NCBI GenBank assembly: GCA_003640385.1
Contig: RCAB01000565.1
Span: 1-38,045, forward strand
Source of the DNA: Setaria digitata
Taxonomy: Eukaryota > Nematoda > Chromadorea > Rhabditida > Setariidae
Reading direction: 5' to 3'
Length of the DNA stretch: 38,045 nt
Shown: one piece after another, positions 24,797 through 37,139 of the stretch
Layout: the number at the start of each line of letters is the position of its first letter
Position numbering within the stretch: the stretch's first letter is position 1
Program-made: the position numbers and the translations under genes
The notes under the pieces: generated by a model
Database searches by the model: none
What the model saw: only the letters and a program-made list of their open reading frames with translations
Told to the model about the DNA's origin: nothing

Positions 24797-25215
24797 TTTC
24801 GGAATCTGAAACAAGAAACAGATGGAATCTGAAACAAGAAACAGATGACAGTACTTATAAGGGATGGAATTTTTCCGTTTTGGGAGTTTGAATTCATGAA
24901 ATTTTTGAAATCAGAATATGACTAATGATTACAAATAATTGTAGTGGATGAGATTTTTGGGAATTTAAACTAAAAAACATATTTGCTAATAACAATAGCC
25001 GCAAAATGGGAAGATTTTGAGAATCTGAAATAGTGAACAGATTTGATATCACAATAAAAAAGAAAAAAAAAACAAATGAAACGAAATTTTTAAATGACTG
25101 AAATAAGAAAATGGACTTGATAAGTGAAGTAGTAGTTGTAAGGGATGAAAATTTTAGAATCCCGAAAATGGAAAGAGACAAATTTGATAATTTTAATAAT
25201 TAAAAAGAATGGAAT
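24797..25215. repeat. Diverged repeat array with embedded TTTCAG motifs directly upstream of the filament gene
   Basis: Next to the gene, a 23 bp unit GGAATCTGAAACAAGAAACA(GAT) occurs twice in perfect tandem (about 24,801-24,846). Older units of about 60 bp follow, with themes GGGATG-AATTTT, GAATCTGAAAT(A)GAACAGATTTGATA and ACAATAGT-GTAA, out to about 25,215. On the - strand several units read pyrimidine-rich then TTTCAG, that is, they look like 3' splice sites. Confidence 0.6.
24804..24812 (-). promoter_or_regulatory. Candidate trans-splice or outron 3' splice site of the filament mRNA
   Basis: On the - strand TGTTTCTTGTTTCAG precedes position 24804, giving a 64 nt 5' UTR before the ATG at 24740. 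This is a strong nematode acceptor in the expected place for spliced-leader addition. An identical copy lies 23 bp further upstream. Confidence 0.5.
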
Positions 25216-28200
25216 TTTCTTTATCAGAAAAGAAAAGAATAAAGCATATTCAATAATTAAGAGTAATCGGTGAAGCATTCTATTAAATTAAATATATTAA
25301 ATGCGATAATATATTAAATTAAATTAAAATTAAAATTAAATGCACTCCCAGATGCACCGAATTCGAAGTAATAAAGATTTTAAAATGATAGCATTTTATC
25401 AGAATCATGAATATCGATCAGTTTTATCATACGTTGAAGAAGAAAAACAACAAAAAACAAGAATTGCTGATAAAATTTGAGCAAATATTTTTGCTGCAAC
25501 TTAGATTAGACCAAATTTAAGGAAAGATAAAACTTTTGAAAATTGAAGTTGTCTTTAAAGTTAGCAGTAGCAATAAATAAATAATTTTATTGGTAATGAT
25601 GCAAAAAAAAAAAAAAAAAAAAAAATGCAAACGCAATGGTGCAGAGCAAATAATATTATTTACCGTAAAGATTTTATAAATTTTCCAATGGATTAATTTG
25701 TTTTTCGACAAAAAATCGTTGTAAAATGAAGAAGAAAATCAAATAAGAAAAAAAGAAGGTGATCAAAAAGGCAAAGAAATTTCTTCTGTCAAATAAAAAA
25801 AAAGTTATGAAAACAACGAAAATTTGTTGATACAGCTAAATTTCAGGACAAAATATCTTCTCATTCAATTCAAACGAATAAATTTCCAAGTTATTTACAA
25901 ACAAGTTATTTATAAATTTAATTCATTCAAATTTCAAATTGAAAGTAAAAGGGTGTTTTTTTAATGATGATTTTTGGAGTTATCGGTAAAGAAATTTTTT
26001 TGAGCTCTCTTAATTAGAAATGGAAAGAGCATCCATTACTGCTTCTGTTTCTCTGAACGGTGGAAAACAAAAAATTTATTTTTCAACTAAATTTCAGCCA
26101 AAATGAAATATTTTATTAAAAAAAAAAAAAGAGGAAATTATTTTCAAAATTTAATAATAGTATAGGAATTTGCGGATTATAATAAGAAGGCATTAATAAT
26201 CGAGCAATGCACTACTAATATATGGTATCTTTAAAAGATTTTTTTTTCAAATTAATTAACCATTAAAACTACTTAATGATAACTATGCTTGTATGGTATA
26301 TTTTCACGTATTTTCTGATCATTAACAACAAGTGAGTAATTAAATGAATTAAAATTTCAAATTTTTTGAGTGAAAATTTAGCACACTTTTTAAATTCATG
26401 GAAAAAAAATAGTTCGTTTAACAATAATTTAAAATTTTAGCAAAATTTTTCTTTAATTTGATTTTTCAAAATTACAGTTGTAATTTTACTACGAATAAGA
26501 ATAACAAGAAGAAATGAAAATTGAAGAGAACTGTGAGAAATGGAAATTAGGCATTTTTGTCCAAAATTGCTTTAAAGAAATTTAAATTTCAAAAAATTTT
26601 TTCGAATAAATTTGAACAGGTTCTAACTTACAAATATAATTTCCTTCATTAAAATGAGTGGCATCGAATTAACAAAATCGATTTTTTTTTCTTTCAAATT
26701 TAAATTTGAGTAAACGAAAACGTTTGCAATTCGCTAAAATACAACAAAATAATGCCTGCAAAATGGCTTTTTTGTTAGAATTAAATGTTTGATTTAGAAA
26801 TTATTTTTATTATTTTAATTAAAATACGAATTTGGCACATAGATAAATTCCAAATATTTAATTTTAATTTGATGATTTAAAAATTGATTAATATCGTAGA
26901 CATTGTGCACCAGAAATATTATTATAACTTTTTCATTGATGGTGTTGAACTGAAACTCATTTCATCCCTTCATTAATATTTTTATAAACTACAGGTAATG
27001 AAAATATTAACAAAAGTGACAATAAAAGTAAATAAATAAACTAGTGATAAATAACATAAATAATAAATAATAGCAATAATAATAATAGATGGTAATGATG
27101 CAAATAATAAAAACGACCAATTTCTTGTTATTTGCTATTATTTTTAAGTATTAAATATTCATATATTTATTTACTTACTTAATATTTTCGATTTAATATT
27201 CATTTATTTGTTTAAATGAATTGTATTTTTTAATCCCAGAAATCAAAAAAATTCTAATGATAAGAAATTGCAACGAATAACAGTAAGTGATGAGAAATAA
27301 TAATAATTAGTGATAATAATGATAAGTGCATCAACAGTTTGAACGAGTAGAGAGCACCTAATGATAATGCAGTAAAGAAAAAAAAAAACTAATTATAACT
27401 AGTAGCAAATGATAGAAAATAATTATGTCGACTTTTATAAATGTGAAGAGTAACAAAAAAATGATGATAATTCTAAATAACAATGATTAATAATAGCAAT
27501 AATGACTGTGACTGCAGTAAATAATAATCATAATTGGTAATAACAATAATCATAATTATTGTCTGATGATAATATTTAACAATATTTAATAGCAATAGCA
27601 ACAACGATTAATAATAATAATTTTATAATAAACTGAATAAGAGTAGTGACATTTAACAATGATAGTGATAGAGATATGTTTAGCAATAATGATAATAATA
27701 ATTATAATAATAACAATGCTTAGCAATAATAGAAACAATGAAAATATACTCAATAATATTAGTACTAATAACGATAATAACGGATAAATTACGTGATGAG
27801 ATATGAGGAAAGTTATTGTATTAGTGTGTCCCAATTAAACATTCTTTCTTCATCCTAAAATTACTCCCTCCAACAATTATCTCATCTTTTGTTCCCACTT
27901 ATCTGTCATACCCGCTTATCACCTATCACCGCTTATCACAATCTCTTTCCTCGCTATCCTTTCGTGTAAAAAAAGAATAGCCTATCCAACAACTAAAGTG
28001 ACAATTCATTTTTCCTCTAACAATTATTTCAATTCGTCCTATCAATGGCAACCCATTTTATTTTATATTTTTAATTCTTCACTGTAAGGCATTTATTTGA
28101 TTCATCCGTCTGGCCATTTTATGCCTCAGTAAACTGTGATCGAACAAAATTTACAGCTCAAAATGTTGAAATTTTTTCAAATTTTTTAAATTCTTTTCTT

Positions 28201-29299
28201 TTCATTCTTTTTTCTTTTTTTAAAATCATCAATAAGTTGACAGATGGACGGACACATGCATTTATATATAATTGCTATTTTTGATATTGAATCTTAATCC
28301 TTTAACCTTCTCGAAGAGAGAGAAAATGAGAGAAAGAGAGAGAGATAGAGGGAGAGAAGATGAAAAAAAAAAAGTTATTAAAATTGGTTATTTAATTGCT
28401 ATAAAATTGTTTAATTCTCTTCCAATTTTTTTTTTTTGATCTCATAAAATCGATTCATTAATTTCATCGATTTTTTTTTATCCTTTTCAAACTTTTTATA
28501 AAATTTTCTCCAGTAAACAAGCAAAAAAAAAAAAATTTTTTTTATGAGAAAATAAAAAAAAAAGGAAAAAAAAGAGAAACATTAGAAAGGAAATAACTGA
28601 AAGATGATAAAATTAGCAAATTTTTTCCAAATTACAAATATTTAATTTACTAAAAAATAAAAAATAATTTTTTTCTGCAAAAAAAAAAAAAAAAAGAAAA
28701 AATAAAAAAGAAAGAAATATTCTAGATGGAAAGGAAAAATGAGAGCAGAAATTAGAATAAAAAAAATAAAAAATAAAAAGAAAATGCAAGCAAAAAAATC
28801 GTACCAATTGGTAGCAAATATTAGCAGACGATAAAAATATATTTGTTTGATTCGGAGGAATTTTTTACTAAATGATTTTTATTGATGAATAACCAAAATA
28901 AACATTACGAATATTTGCGGAACAATTTCATTTCTTGGAAAAGGAATTATTTTATTTTTTCGACAAATTTTGTTTTTTTTTTTTGTAAGAGAAATATATT
29001 AGAGCAATTAATATTGGAAATACTATAATGCATATATAATTACTATAATTGTTAATATTTCCAGTCCTTATGAGAGAAATTAATTAGAGAGTAAAAGAAT
29101 TGATTGATAATTTCGATGTATTAGTATAAATGTTATTGGTGTATTCTGGTTGACAATGATAATAGTGAAATTATCTGCTGTTAGCAGTTGAAATGAATAT
29201 TGTTTTATTAATAATATTGATAACTAGATAATTCACTCGATGGTTTTAACTGTTAATTCAAGTTTTAATTGATAATTAAGTTTAATCGATGATTTTTCA
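25216..29299. other. Gene-free AT-rich intergenic DNA
   Basis: No coding exon, RNA gene or transposon is visible on either strand. About 26,990-27,790 is dominated by short AATAAT, GATAAT and GATGATAAT runs, which create an Ile/Leu-rich chance frame. A GA microsatellite lies at about 28,311-28,355. Long A and T tracts are frequent, especially 28,370-28,800. Confidence 0.55.
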
Positions 29300-29800
29300 A
29301 ATTCCGGTTGTATGGTTGGTTGCAATCCAGCAGTTTCATAATTGTAATATCTTGATTATGTTTACATAATTTGTATTAATATTGTATTGTGATTTTATCT
29401 TGATTGCATTGTAATCTTCCAGTTATATTTTGCGATTTTTCAATATTATCATTGCAATATTCTGGTAATATAGTTGTAATACTTCACTTATATCATTATA
29501 ATGTCCTAGAATGTTCATTTGTAATCTTTCCGGTCTCATACTTGCAGTATTCCGATTCCATAATTCTATTATCGTTGTTGCATAATTGTAATATCTCAGT
29601 TATATATTGCTGTGTTCCGGTTTCATAACTTTGATGCTTTGGTTATACAACTGTAACGTGATATGATTATGTTCTCCTGGCTTAATAATTATCCTGTCCT
29701 GATTATATAATTGCAAGTCCCAACTCTACATTGCTAGTTTCCGGTTTCATAATTACAATGTTCCGATTATATTGTTGCAACTTTACGGCTTTATAGATTT
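29300..29800. repeat. Degenerate 22-bp tandem repeat, about 20 units
   Basis: Units follow a theme like GGTTATATAATTGTAATGTTCC. Good examples are GTTTCATAATTACAATGTTC, ATTATATTGTTGCAACTTTA and GTTTCATAACTTTGATGCTT. Adjacent units are mostly 21 or 22 bp apart. Divergence is high, so this is an old minisatellite. It lies in the middle of the intergenic stretch between the filament and collagen genes. Confidence 0.75.
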
Positions 29801-31940
29801 ATAGTGATTTAACAAATAAATTAAACTATCTTGTGAGTAAATGTTTGTTGCAAAAAGTACTAATTTCTTGTTAAGCATAAACTTTTATCACAACTGATAA
29901 AGTTAGCTTGTTACAAAATTTTCCACTAATATGATAATTTATTGATATGATTTGAAAATTTTCTCTTAAAGAAATGCAACAATCATAATTGACTGATCAC
30001 CGATTATGCTAAAATGTTGCAACAACCGTAACATATTGCTTTTTTTTTTTTTTTAAATTTTAAAAATTAAAAAAAAAAAATTTACTTGGTAACTTTTTAT
30101 TACAATTCCTTCCATTAATTCCAAATGAATTAATTGAAGGAATTTCTGACACAATTATGTGTTTCATTGGTATGATTAATTGACACTACATCATGATCAT
30201 TTACCGTCTAATGAGATGTATGATTTCACGTTTAATAATGATTCCGTCAAAATACTTTCATATCTCTGTCAAAAATTCTCCAACAGTTTCCGTCACAATC
30301 ATTCTAATCCATTTCACATTATCAACGAAATTATCAGTAAAATTATCACTGACTGCTACCAATATATGAGGAAAAATTTTTATAGCATAATCGATTAATC
30401 CATCCTTTGAAATAATTATTTTTTTTTTTATTTTTTTCATAGCACAGCATTTTTATAATTTGAAAGAAAATTAATGAAACATTTGTTAACAAATAACAAT
30501 AATTATTAAATTGTTTGTTGAAAATTTTAATTTACAACATGCAATTTTAAAATACTTATTTTACGAACTTTACATAGAAAAAAAAATTTTTTTTTTTTTC
30601 CAACAGCTCATTTATGCTAGCACTATTGAAATCATATTGAAATGAATAAACAATGAGAGTTAATTGTGAAATAATTTTCGGAAATTGAAAATTTTATCAT
30701 AAATATTTCCTCAGCTTTAGCAAAAATTTTTTCAGTATTTAATATGAAATAATCAATTTGAATTTTAATAGAATCTTTTTTTTTTTTTAAAAAAAGTATT
30801 TTGCAGTAGCAATTCAAGCAAATAAAGATGTTAATAATATAAAATTGTAATTTCGTAATTCTCAGCAACCATCTTTAAAGTAGGAATGCATTAAGTAAAC
30901 TAATAATAAATAAAAATTTTCGTTTCAGTTTTTTTTTTTTCTTCTCTTTCCAAACTCTTTACTTAACTTAAAAAAAAAATATAATTGCAGTTGTACAGTT
31001 TATTGATTTAAATTTTATAAGAAATTTGGAAGTGAAAAAAAATTTCAATTTTGTTTTATTTATTTTTGATGATCAGAAAGGATTAGAATTAGAAAATTTA
31101 TTAATTAAATTTTGCAAACAAAAAATTATAAAAACGGTTAAAATTTCAAAAATTTTAAATTCATTCATTTAACATTTTTTTTTTTTTTTTTGTAAATAAA
31201 ATATTATATAATGAATTAAAATACATATGGCATGTTAGAACAAAATACTCTCGACCTGTTTCTTCTTTAATTACTGATTTAATTTGCTTGCTTTTCTACA
31301 AATTTCATATTTTTTGGATTTTTAAAATATGCCCATTAAGCCTTGCAATTATTTATTGCTATTTTCAAACATTTGCATTAATATCAAACAAATAAATCTA
31401 TCAGAACAATTAATTACATTTTATTAAAACTCTTTCCTACTATGCTTCATTCGTCCCAGTATGTGAACTCATTATTAATTCATGCTAATCAATAAATTAA
31501 ATTTTATCAAAAAATGACATCTTTGCTAAAAATGGTATAAATAATAAATATCCTTATTTACTGAAAATGAAGCATGTCTTGTATATAACAGCTATTAATT
31601 TACTAATTAATGATGGAAATAACAAGATATTTTTATTTGTCATAGAGTTGCTATTTTACAAGTGAGGCTAACTCAAATTCTTATTTGAACTGCTTTATTT
31701 AAATATAAATTTTTTTTTAAGTGAACTGAACGAAAATTGATACTAGTAAGTTAATTAGTTGGAAACAAGGAAAAGGATTGAAATTTTTGCTTTTTTTCGT
31801 TTAATTCTTTAAATTTCTTATTTTATTTACGTTATCTAAAAATTCCATATATATAAAAGAAGTTTCGAAATCAGTTTTATTTCTCTTTGTGTTCATAAAT
31901 ATACATATATGTGTTTGCCATGTACATATTAATTAATTAT
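29801..31940. other. Gene-free AT-rich intergenic DNA
   Basis: Nothing with coding character on either strand. There are several homopolymer tracts (for example near 30,040, 30,585, 30,780 and 31,175). A 72-codon frame at 30,180-30,398 lacks recognisable motifs and is treated as chance. Confidence 0.5.
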
Positions 31941-31949
31941 TTTAGCACT

Positions 31950-32040
31950 GTCCCGTAACTTCATATGTGACCGTATCCCGAGTTTACATTACCGTAGCTT
32001 GCAGTTTACACTACTGTAACCTTTGCTATGAATTACACTT
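31950..32040. repeat. Short degenerate repeat with TACCGTA/TACTGTA motifs downstream of the collagen gene
   Basis: Three units of roughly 22 to 25 bp read CCCGTAACTTCATATGTGAC, CCGTATCCCGAGTTTACATT and ACCGTAGCTTGCAGTTTACA, then ACTGTAACC. The CCGTA/CTGTA core resembles the motif scattered upstream of exos-7. Confidence 0.4.
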
Positions 32041-32138
32041 ATGCTGCTGAATGAAAATTTTTTTATAAATCTTAATTTCTTACACTATCAAGAGCCACTG
32101 AATAGTAACTGTATGATCTGTTCAGCTTATATGCTTCT

Positions 32139-32144
32139 TTTATT
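32139..32144 (-). terminator. Possible polyadenylation signal of the collagen gene
   Basis: AATAAA on the - strand (TTTATT on +) about 105 nt downstream of the collagen stop. It is the nearest canonical signal that I see, but AT-richness makes chance likely. Confidence 0.25.
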
Positions 32145-32249
32145 GCGATATCATTAACAGTTATCAGTTTATCATAATTCAACGTAATGCATAATTATGA
32201 TATATTTCATTGACCGATTTATAAATTCATTGCTCTCTATCATCGGTTT

Positions 32250-34216
32250 TCATAATTTTTTCGATGTGCTAGCTGCTACCTTAACAACATTCCTAGTACG
32301 TCGATGTGGACACGGACAATAACCGGCATCTTCACCCGGTGAGCCCGAGAATCCTGGGCCACCAGGACTACCCAGATAGCCACGTTGACCTAAATAAATC
32401 ATTTATTTTCATTAACTGTCATTATTATTAGGATTTTAATGGAAGAAATTTAATATTGATCATGTATGAAGGCATTAAAGAAAGGAAATTTTTGGCTAAC
32501 TTTAGTCGGGGAAAAATGATATAAAGCATACCCGGTTGGCCCATGTCTCCTACTGGTCCCATTGGGCCTTGTGCACCTGGACTTCCCGGATTCCCTGGTG
32601 GACCTCTAAAACCTTTTGGTCCAATTGGACCCCGTGGACCAGCATCACCTGTTGGCCCTGGTGTCCCACGAACTCCTTCTCGACCAGGTGATCCAATCGG
32701 TCCTTCTTTACCTGGTGGGCCTGGTTCACCATTGTCACCTGGTGGTCCAGGTGGACCAAGTTGACCTGGATGTCCTGGGAGACCATCATTTCCAGGCGTC
32801 CCCTGAAAGTAATTTTTGTTGAAATTTTCAATTTTGAAATAAAATTTCGAATTTTTCTAAAATGTATTCAAATAAAGTGCAAGTTGATAAATAAATCAGA
32901 GCATAAAATGCTGAAACAGAAAATGATCAAGAGTAAAAAGATACCTGTGATCCTGGTAACCCTGGAGATCCCGGATATCCAACATGACCTGGTGGACCTG
33001 GTGGACATACCCTGCATGACGAGTAATCCTTTTGTGGTTGAAGTGGTGGGACAATTCCAGGTAAGCCAGGTTCTCCTGGTGGACCTGGTATACCGGGCAT
33101 ACCATCCATTCCATCAATACCTGGTCGACCAGCTGGACCTGGTGGGCAGCGATTCGACGTATCACAGTCTGGGACAATTAATCAATTAATTTAGTCATTT
33201 AAGCCAAGAACGAAGAAAAAAAAAAAAGCAACTTTTAATTCACCCGAAATTATTCATCCAGAACATAATTAAATTCAACTAATCATTTGTCGCCGAAAAA
33301 GGACAGATAAATAAACAAACATACTGCACTTTGGATCGGAAGAAGCTTGACGAGTTAAACGTCTTTGTGGCAATGGTTCCATCAATCGTACTTCTTGTAA
33401 TTCTACCCAAATTTGATCCTACAATAATGATACTTTTTGTATAATAATTTTTAGATAGTTATTCCAAAAATTAATTCCATGCTTTTAATTTTAATTGTTG
33501 TTATTGTTGTTTACATTTTACAACAAAATGCATAATTACTTAATCGACATTTTGTATTAAATTTTACGTCATGTATAATTTATTTCTCCCTATTAACTCC
33601 AAAAAAAAAAAAAAAAAAGGGCATATTAAAATTTAGGTAAGATATAAAAAAAAAAAGAACTTCTTTTCACATTTTCCCAAAGGTAGAACCGAAAAAATTC
33701 TGGAAAAAAGGATTCATTTTAAAAAATTATTTCATTTGCGTCAGCATATCCTAATGCCCCACTATATACACTTATTGTATTCCTCATTTTTTTTTTTTGA
33801 TTTATAAAAATTTAAAATTTTAGATTTATCGTTTTGTTCAAAATTCAATATTCAAAAAAAAAAAAGTGGCATATTTAAAAATTTTTTTGGAATAAAAAGG
33901 CATGAAAAATTATATCGAATAGATTAACATGTCCTGCTAAATTGTTTTATTTGAATATTTTTTTCATTTCAGGAAAGATCAAATTTTCATCGCTAAAATG
34001 TGAAACACACAAAAAAAAAAATTCTCATTTTAAAATAAAATTTAAATTATGCTAAAAACTTGCTTGCATAATCATAAATTCGTCCATATTTGCGGCCAAT
34101 TTATATTTTAGCATAGCTACAGAATTAAGAAACTGATACATTTGGGTAAAAATAAATGCTATCGTAATTGATGAAGCAGCAATTGCCAATAATGCAGCTG
34201 TTTTCGTTGTAATCAT
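32250..34216 (-). CDS. Cuticle collagen, complete, 5 exons, 293 residues
   Basis: Exons (5' to 3') are 34216-34064, 33418-33325, 33168-32945, 32802-32532 and 32389-32250 (882 bp). The N-terminus [20 protein letters not shown] is a signal-anchor hydrophobic segment, followed by the conserved cuticle-collagen homology region ending in [18 protein letters not shown] dibasic RRLTR (residues 70-74) is a likely furin/subtilisin processing site. Cysteines occur as CNCDTSNRC (82-90), CRVC (134-137) and CPC (272-274), flanking a short Gly-X-Y block (93-120) and a long uninterrupted block of about 43 triplets (140-266). This is the family layout for disulfide-linked cuticle collagens secreted by the hypodermis. 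The basic C-terminal tail ends in TSKKL. Intron 1 needs a GC donor (GCAAGT after ATGCAA), the only choice in phase that keeps the conserved N-terminal region intact. I do not assign a specific C. elegans orthologue. Confidence 0.93.
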
Positions 34217-34256
34217 AATTACGATTAATTAAAACGAAATTATACCCTTTCAAAAT

Positions 34257-34270
34257 GCTGCAAAATCAAA
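34257..34270 (-). promoter_or_regulatory. Candidate spliced-leader 3' splice site of the collagen mRNA
   Basis: TTTGATTTTGCAG on the - strand ends just before position 34257, leaving a 41 nt 5' UTR before the ATG. Distance and sequence suit SL1 trans-splicing, the usual state for nematode collagen mRNAs. Confidence 0.45.
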
Positions 34271-34446
34271 AATTAAAATGGAAAATTTTCGCGACAAATT
34301 ATTTCATCATATTTTACTTAATTATACATTTCAAATAAAAACTTGAAACTTGCCTAGCAATGCTAAATTAATAAAATATTCAGTTGCTTATTCATTTCAT
34401 TCTACTCAGTTATATATTCTTAAATTATTTCATTATACTACTCAAC

Positions 34447-34482
<36 letters not shown>

Positions 34483-36290
34483 GAAATTATCAACAGTGTT
34501 AAATTGATAAAATTATTCAAATGCTAAATAGTTTCTGCTCAATAAATTGTACAATGTTAATTTTATTGCTACAAAAAAATAAATAATAATAAAAAAAAAA
34601 AAAAGAAGAAGAAAGAAAGAAATTTAGCAAATAAAATTTTTATCAAAAAAAAGCGATGTAATAAACAATTTTTAAAAATGAATAAACAATAAATGATAAG
34701 ACTATGAAACATAGCAACTTTTATACGAGTAATAACAGGTAGTTCTGTTCCGGTTATCGCGTAATAATTGATGATATTTGAATGTTGAATTTATTGTTAT
34801 TGTTGCTACTGCTGCCACCGTTGTTGTTGTTGTTCTTATTGTTAACGTACAATAACACTGATAATGTAGTTTTGCAGGTGATATTAATGCTGATCGATTA
34901 ACAATAAAACTGGTTCAGCAAACAAAACGATTAAAAGAGATAGACATTTCCATTGCTCCGGCCTTAGTAGAACAAACGATTTGTCATAAAAATAAATGTA
35001 ATTAATAAAGAAAAAAAAAAAGAGATGGAGAGAGAGAGNAGAATGGAGAAGATGACGAGTGATAAGGATGTGAAGATGATGATAAGGAATCTGAATTTAC
35101 TTCTATAAAAACAAAAACAAGAAAAGTGGAAACACTGAAGGTGTAAGATAAGAATGAAAACGATAATGAATTTGAATCCTTGTTAAAAAAAAAAAAAAAA
35201 AAAAAAAACGAAAAACGAAAAAGAAAAAGCTAAATGCTAGAGAGTTGTAGAAAAGAACTAAAAAAGAGAATGAAAAATGGAAAAGACAAAAAAGCCCAAG
35301 GAGAAAAATAAAAACGATGACGTTGACATCGAATAATTTTTTTTTTTTTGGAAAATTTTATGGAAAATTTTAATTTATAATTGAATGACATTTTTTTTTC
35401 AAAAAAAAAAAAAAAAAAAAAAAAAAACGAAAACAAAAGACGAAAAATGTATTCGTCAATAACTTGTTCTTTCTCGCCAAAAGTTCCGTTATATTGAAAA
35501 ATGAAAGAAAGAAAGAGGGAGAAAAAAAAGAAATTTTTTTTCAACTTTCTTAAATTTCATCTCTTTCCATCGATCTAATTTTAGACTTATCTTTAAAATT
35601 TCAAATTTATTTTCCGTCATTGCTTTTTTTTTTCCCCCTCCTGTCTTTCTTTCACTTCATCATTTCATTCATTTACTTCATTTAATGTCTTTTTTTTCCT
35701 TTTCCTATTTTTGAAGAAAAAAAAAAAAAAAAAANAATTTTAGACTTATCTTTAAAATTTCAAATTTATTTTCCGTCATTGCTTTTTTTTTTCCCCCTCC
35801 TGTCTTTCTTTCACTTCATCATTTCATTCATTTACTTCATTTAATGTCTTTTTTTTTCCTTTTCCTATTTTTGAAGAAAAAAAAAAAAAAAAAATGAATG
35901 AATGAAATTACTGACGATGAAATGTTTCATTAATTCTTAGAAAGAATGTGAAAAATCTTCAATTTTCCTCTTTTGCTGTTTTTGTTTTTTTTTTCTTTTC
36001 TTTTCTTTTTCCTTTTTTTTTTTTTAATTATTTCATTTCTTGACGATAATTTTTGTAGTTTTTTTTAAATTTACATTTACTACTGTATTTCTATTTTTAA
36101 TTTTTAATCTTTCTCTCTTCTCTTCTTTCCTCTACATTTTCTTTTTTGGGTCATTAATTTTTTTTTTTTTTTCTCCTAAAATTTTATTGTTACTATTTTC
36201 ACTAAATGCTCTTGCCGTTGTTTCATTTGCTGTAAGCAACATTAATAGGGAATTAAATTTAAAAACAATGAATTTAATTTGTTTATATTT
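34271..36290. other. Collagen upstream region, no gene
   Basis: It holds very long homopolymers (A tract of about 30 near 34,446 and 35,405), TTG/TGT triplet runs (34,795-34,845), GA-rich text around 35,015-35,060 with an N gap at 35039, and a duplicated T/C-rich segment around the N at 35735. Promoter elements of the collagen gene must lie here but none can be named with confidence. Confidence 0.45.
35577..35894. repeat. Direct duplication around N at 35735 (assembly junction)
   Basis: Copies 35577-35734 and 35736-35894 are T/C-rich and essentially identical apart from tract length. The N at 35039 in GA-rich sequence has no such duplication. Confidence 0.8.
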
Positions 36291-36545
36291 AGATTGAATT
36301 CATTATTGAAATGAGCCATTGCTAAACTGAACTCAATAATGAATTGGATTTATTAATATTTGAATTTACTGATTGAATTAATCATAAAATGACTGATTTG
36401 GAAAAAAAAAAAAAAAAATAGCAGTGCTAATAATAGCTAACGAAATTTGCTAATGAGTTAAATTTGATGATAAAACTAAATCTCTGATAATGAATTAAAT
36501 TTAACAATAAACTGAACTTACTAATGTACTGCACTCATTCTTAAT
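36291..36545. repeat. Degenerate AT-rich tandem repeat of about 35 bp
   Basis: Units resemble AATGAATTAAATTTA then AATAAACTGAACTTACTG, repeated with many changes from about 36,291 to 36,545 and interrupted by an A tract near 36,402. Confidence 0.45.
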
Positions 36546-37139
36546 AACTAATTGTTAGTGGGGACAATTTAATAAATTCTTTCTTTTTTGCAAAATTTTT
36601 ACAACATGTGAAAAGAAAAATTCACAGCAATTTCTTTCGTTTTCATTTTTTTTTTTTTTTCAAATTGATTAATCAAATTTAAACTGAGAATAAAGTCCTT
36701 CTTGGGCATATTTGTCTAGTCAGACTGGAGACAAATTTCTTCTTAGGCATAGAACGATTATCAATGTCATCTGCATTTTTGTTATATCAAGGAAAAAAGT
36801 TGAACAATGCCAAAGTTAAATTTCAGATAAAATCTTGTGGAAATTAATTTCAGCTACTTAAAAAAGAAAAAAAAAATTTTTTTTTAAAACTGGAAAAAAA
36901 ACACGAAATGTTGGCAGTTCATTTTGCACCATCAATATTGGGAAGTTATACTATCAATGAAAAATGCAAAGCAAAATTTATCAGAAATAATTTAAAAAAT
37001 ATTTTTGAATTAGAATATTTTTAAATATTTTTACGAATTTATAACTTAAATGTGGGAAATGCATTGTTATTTCACAATTTAAAAAAAAAAAAAAAATTGA
37101 ATTATTGAACGATAATTTATTCTTTCTTATTTTGATTAT

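Noticed and set aside
27586..27834. 82-codon Ile/Leu-rich - frame resembling a membrane protein
   Set aside because: Produced by AATAAT-type simple repeats read as poly-Ile. No Met-proximal signal logic, no splice sites and no conserved residues.
28613..28807. Phe/Leu-rich frames in A/T tracts, including similar ones near 35,230-35,544 and 36,040-36,297
   Set aside because: All derive from homopolymer and T/C tracts translated as Phe and Leu runs. No evidence of coding.
30180..30398. 72-codon + frame
   Set aside because: No recognisable motif and AT-rich codon use the same as the flanks. It fits a chance frame.
32543..33189. Forward-strand Gly/Pro-rich and Val/Leu-rich frames
   Set aside because: They are antisense shadows of the collagen Gly-X-Y exons, which are repetitive enough to stay open on the other strand. 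The - strand reading has all the family features and matching splice phases.
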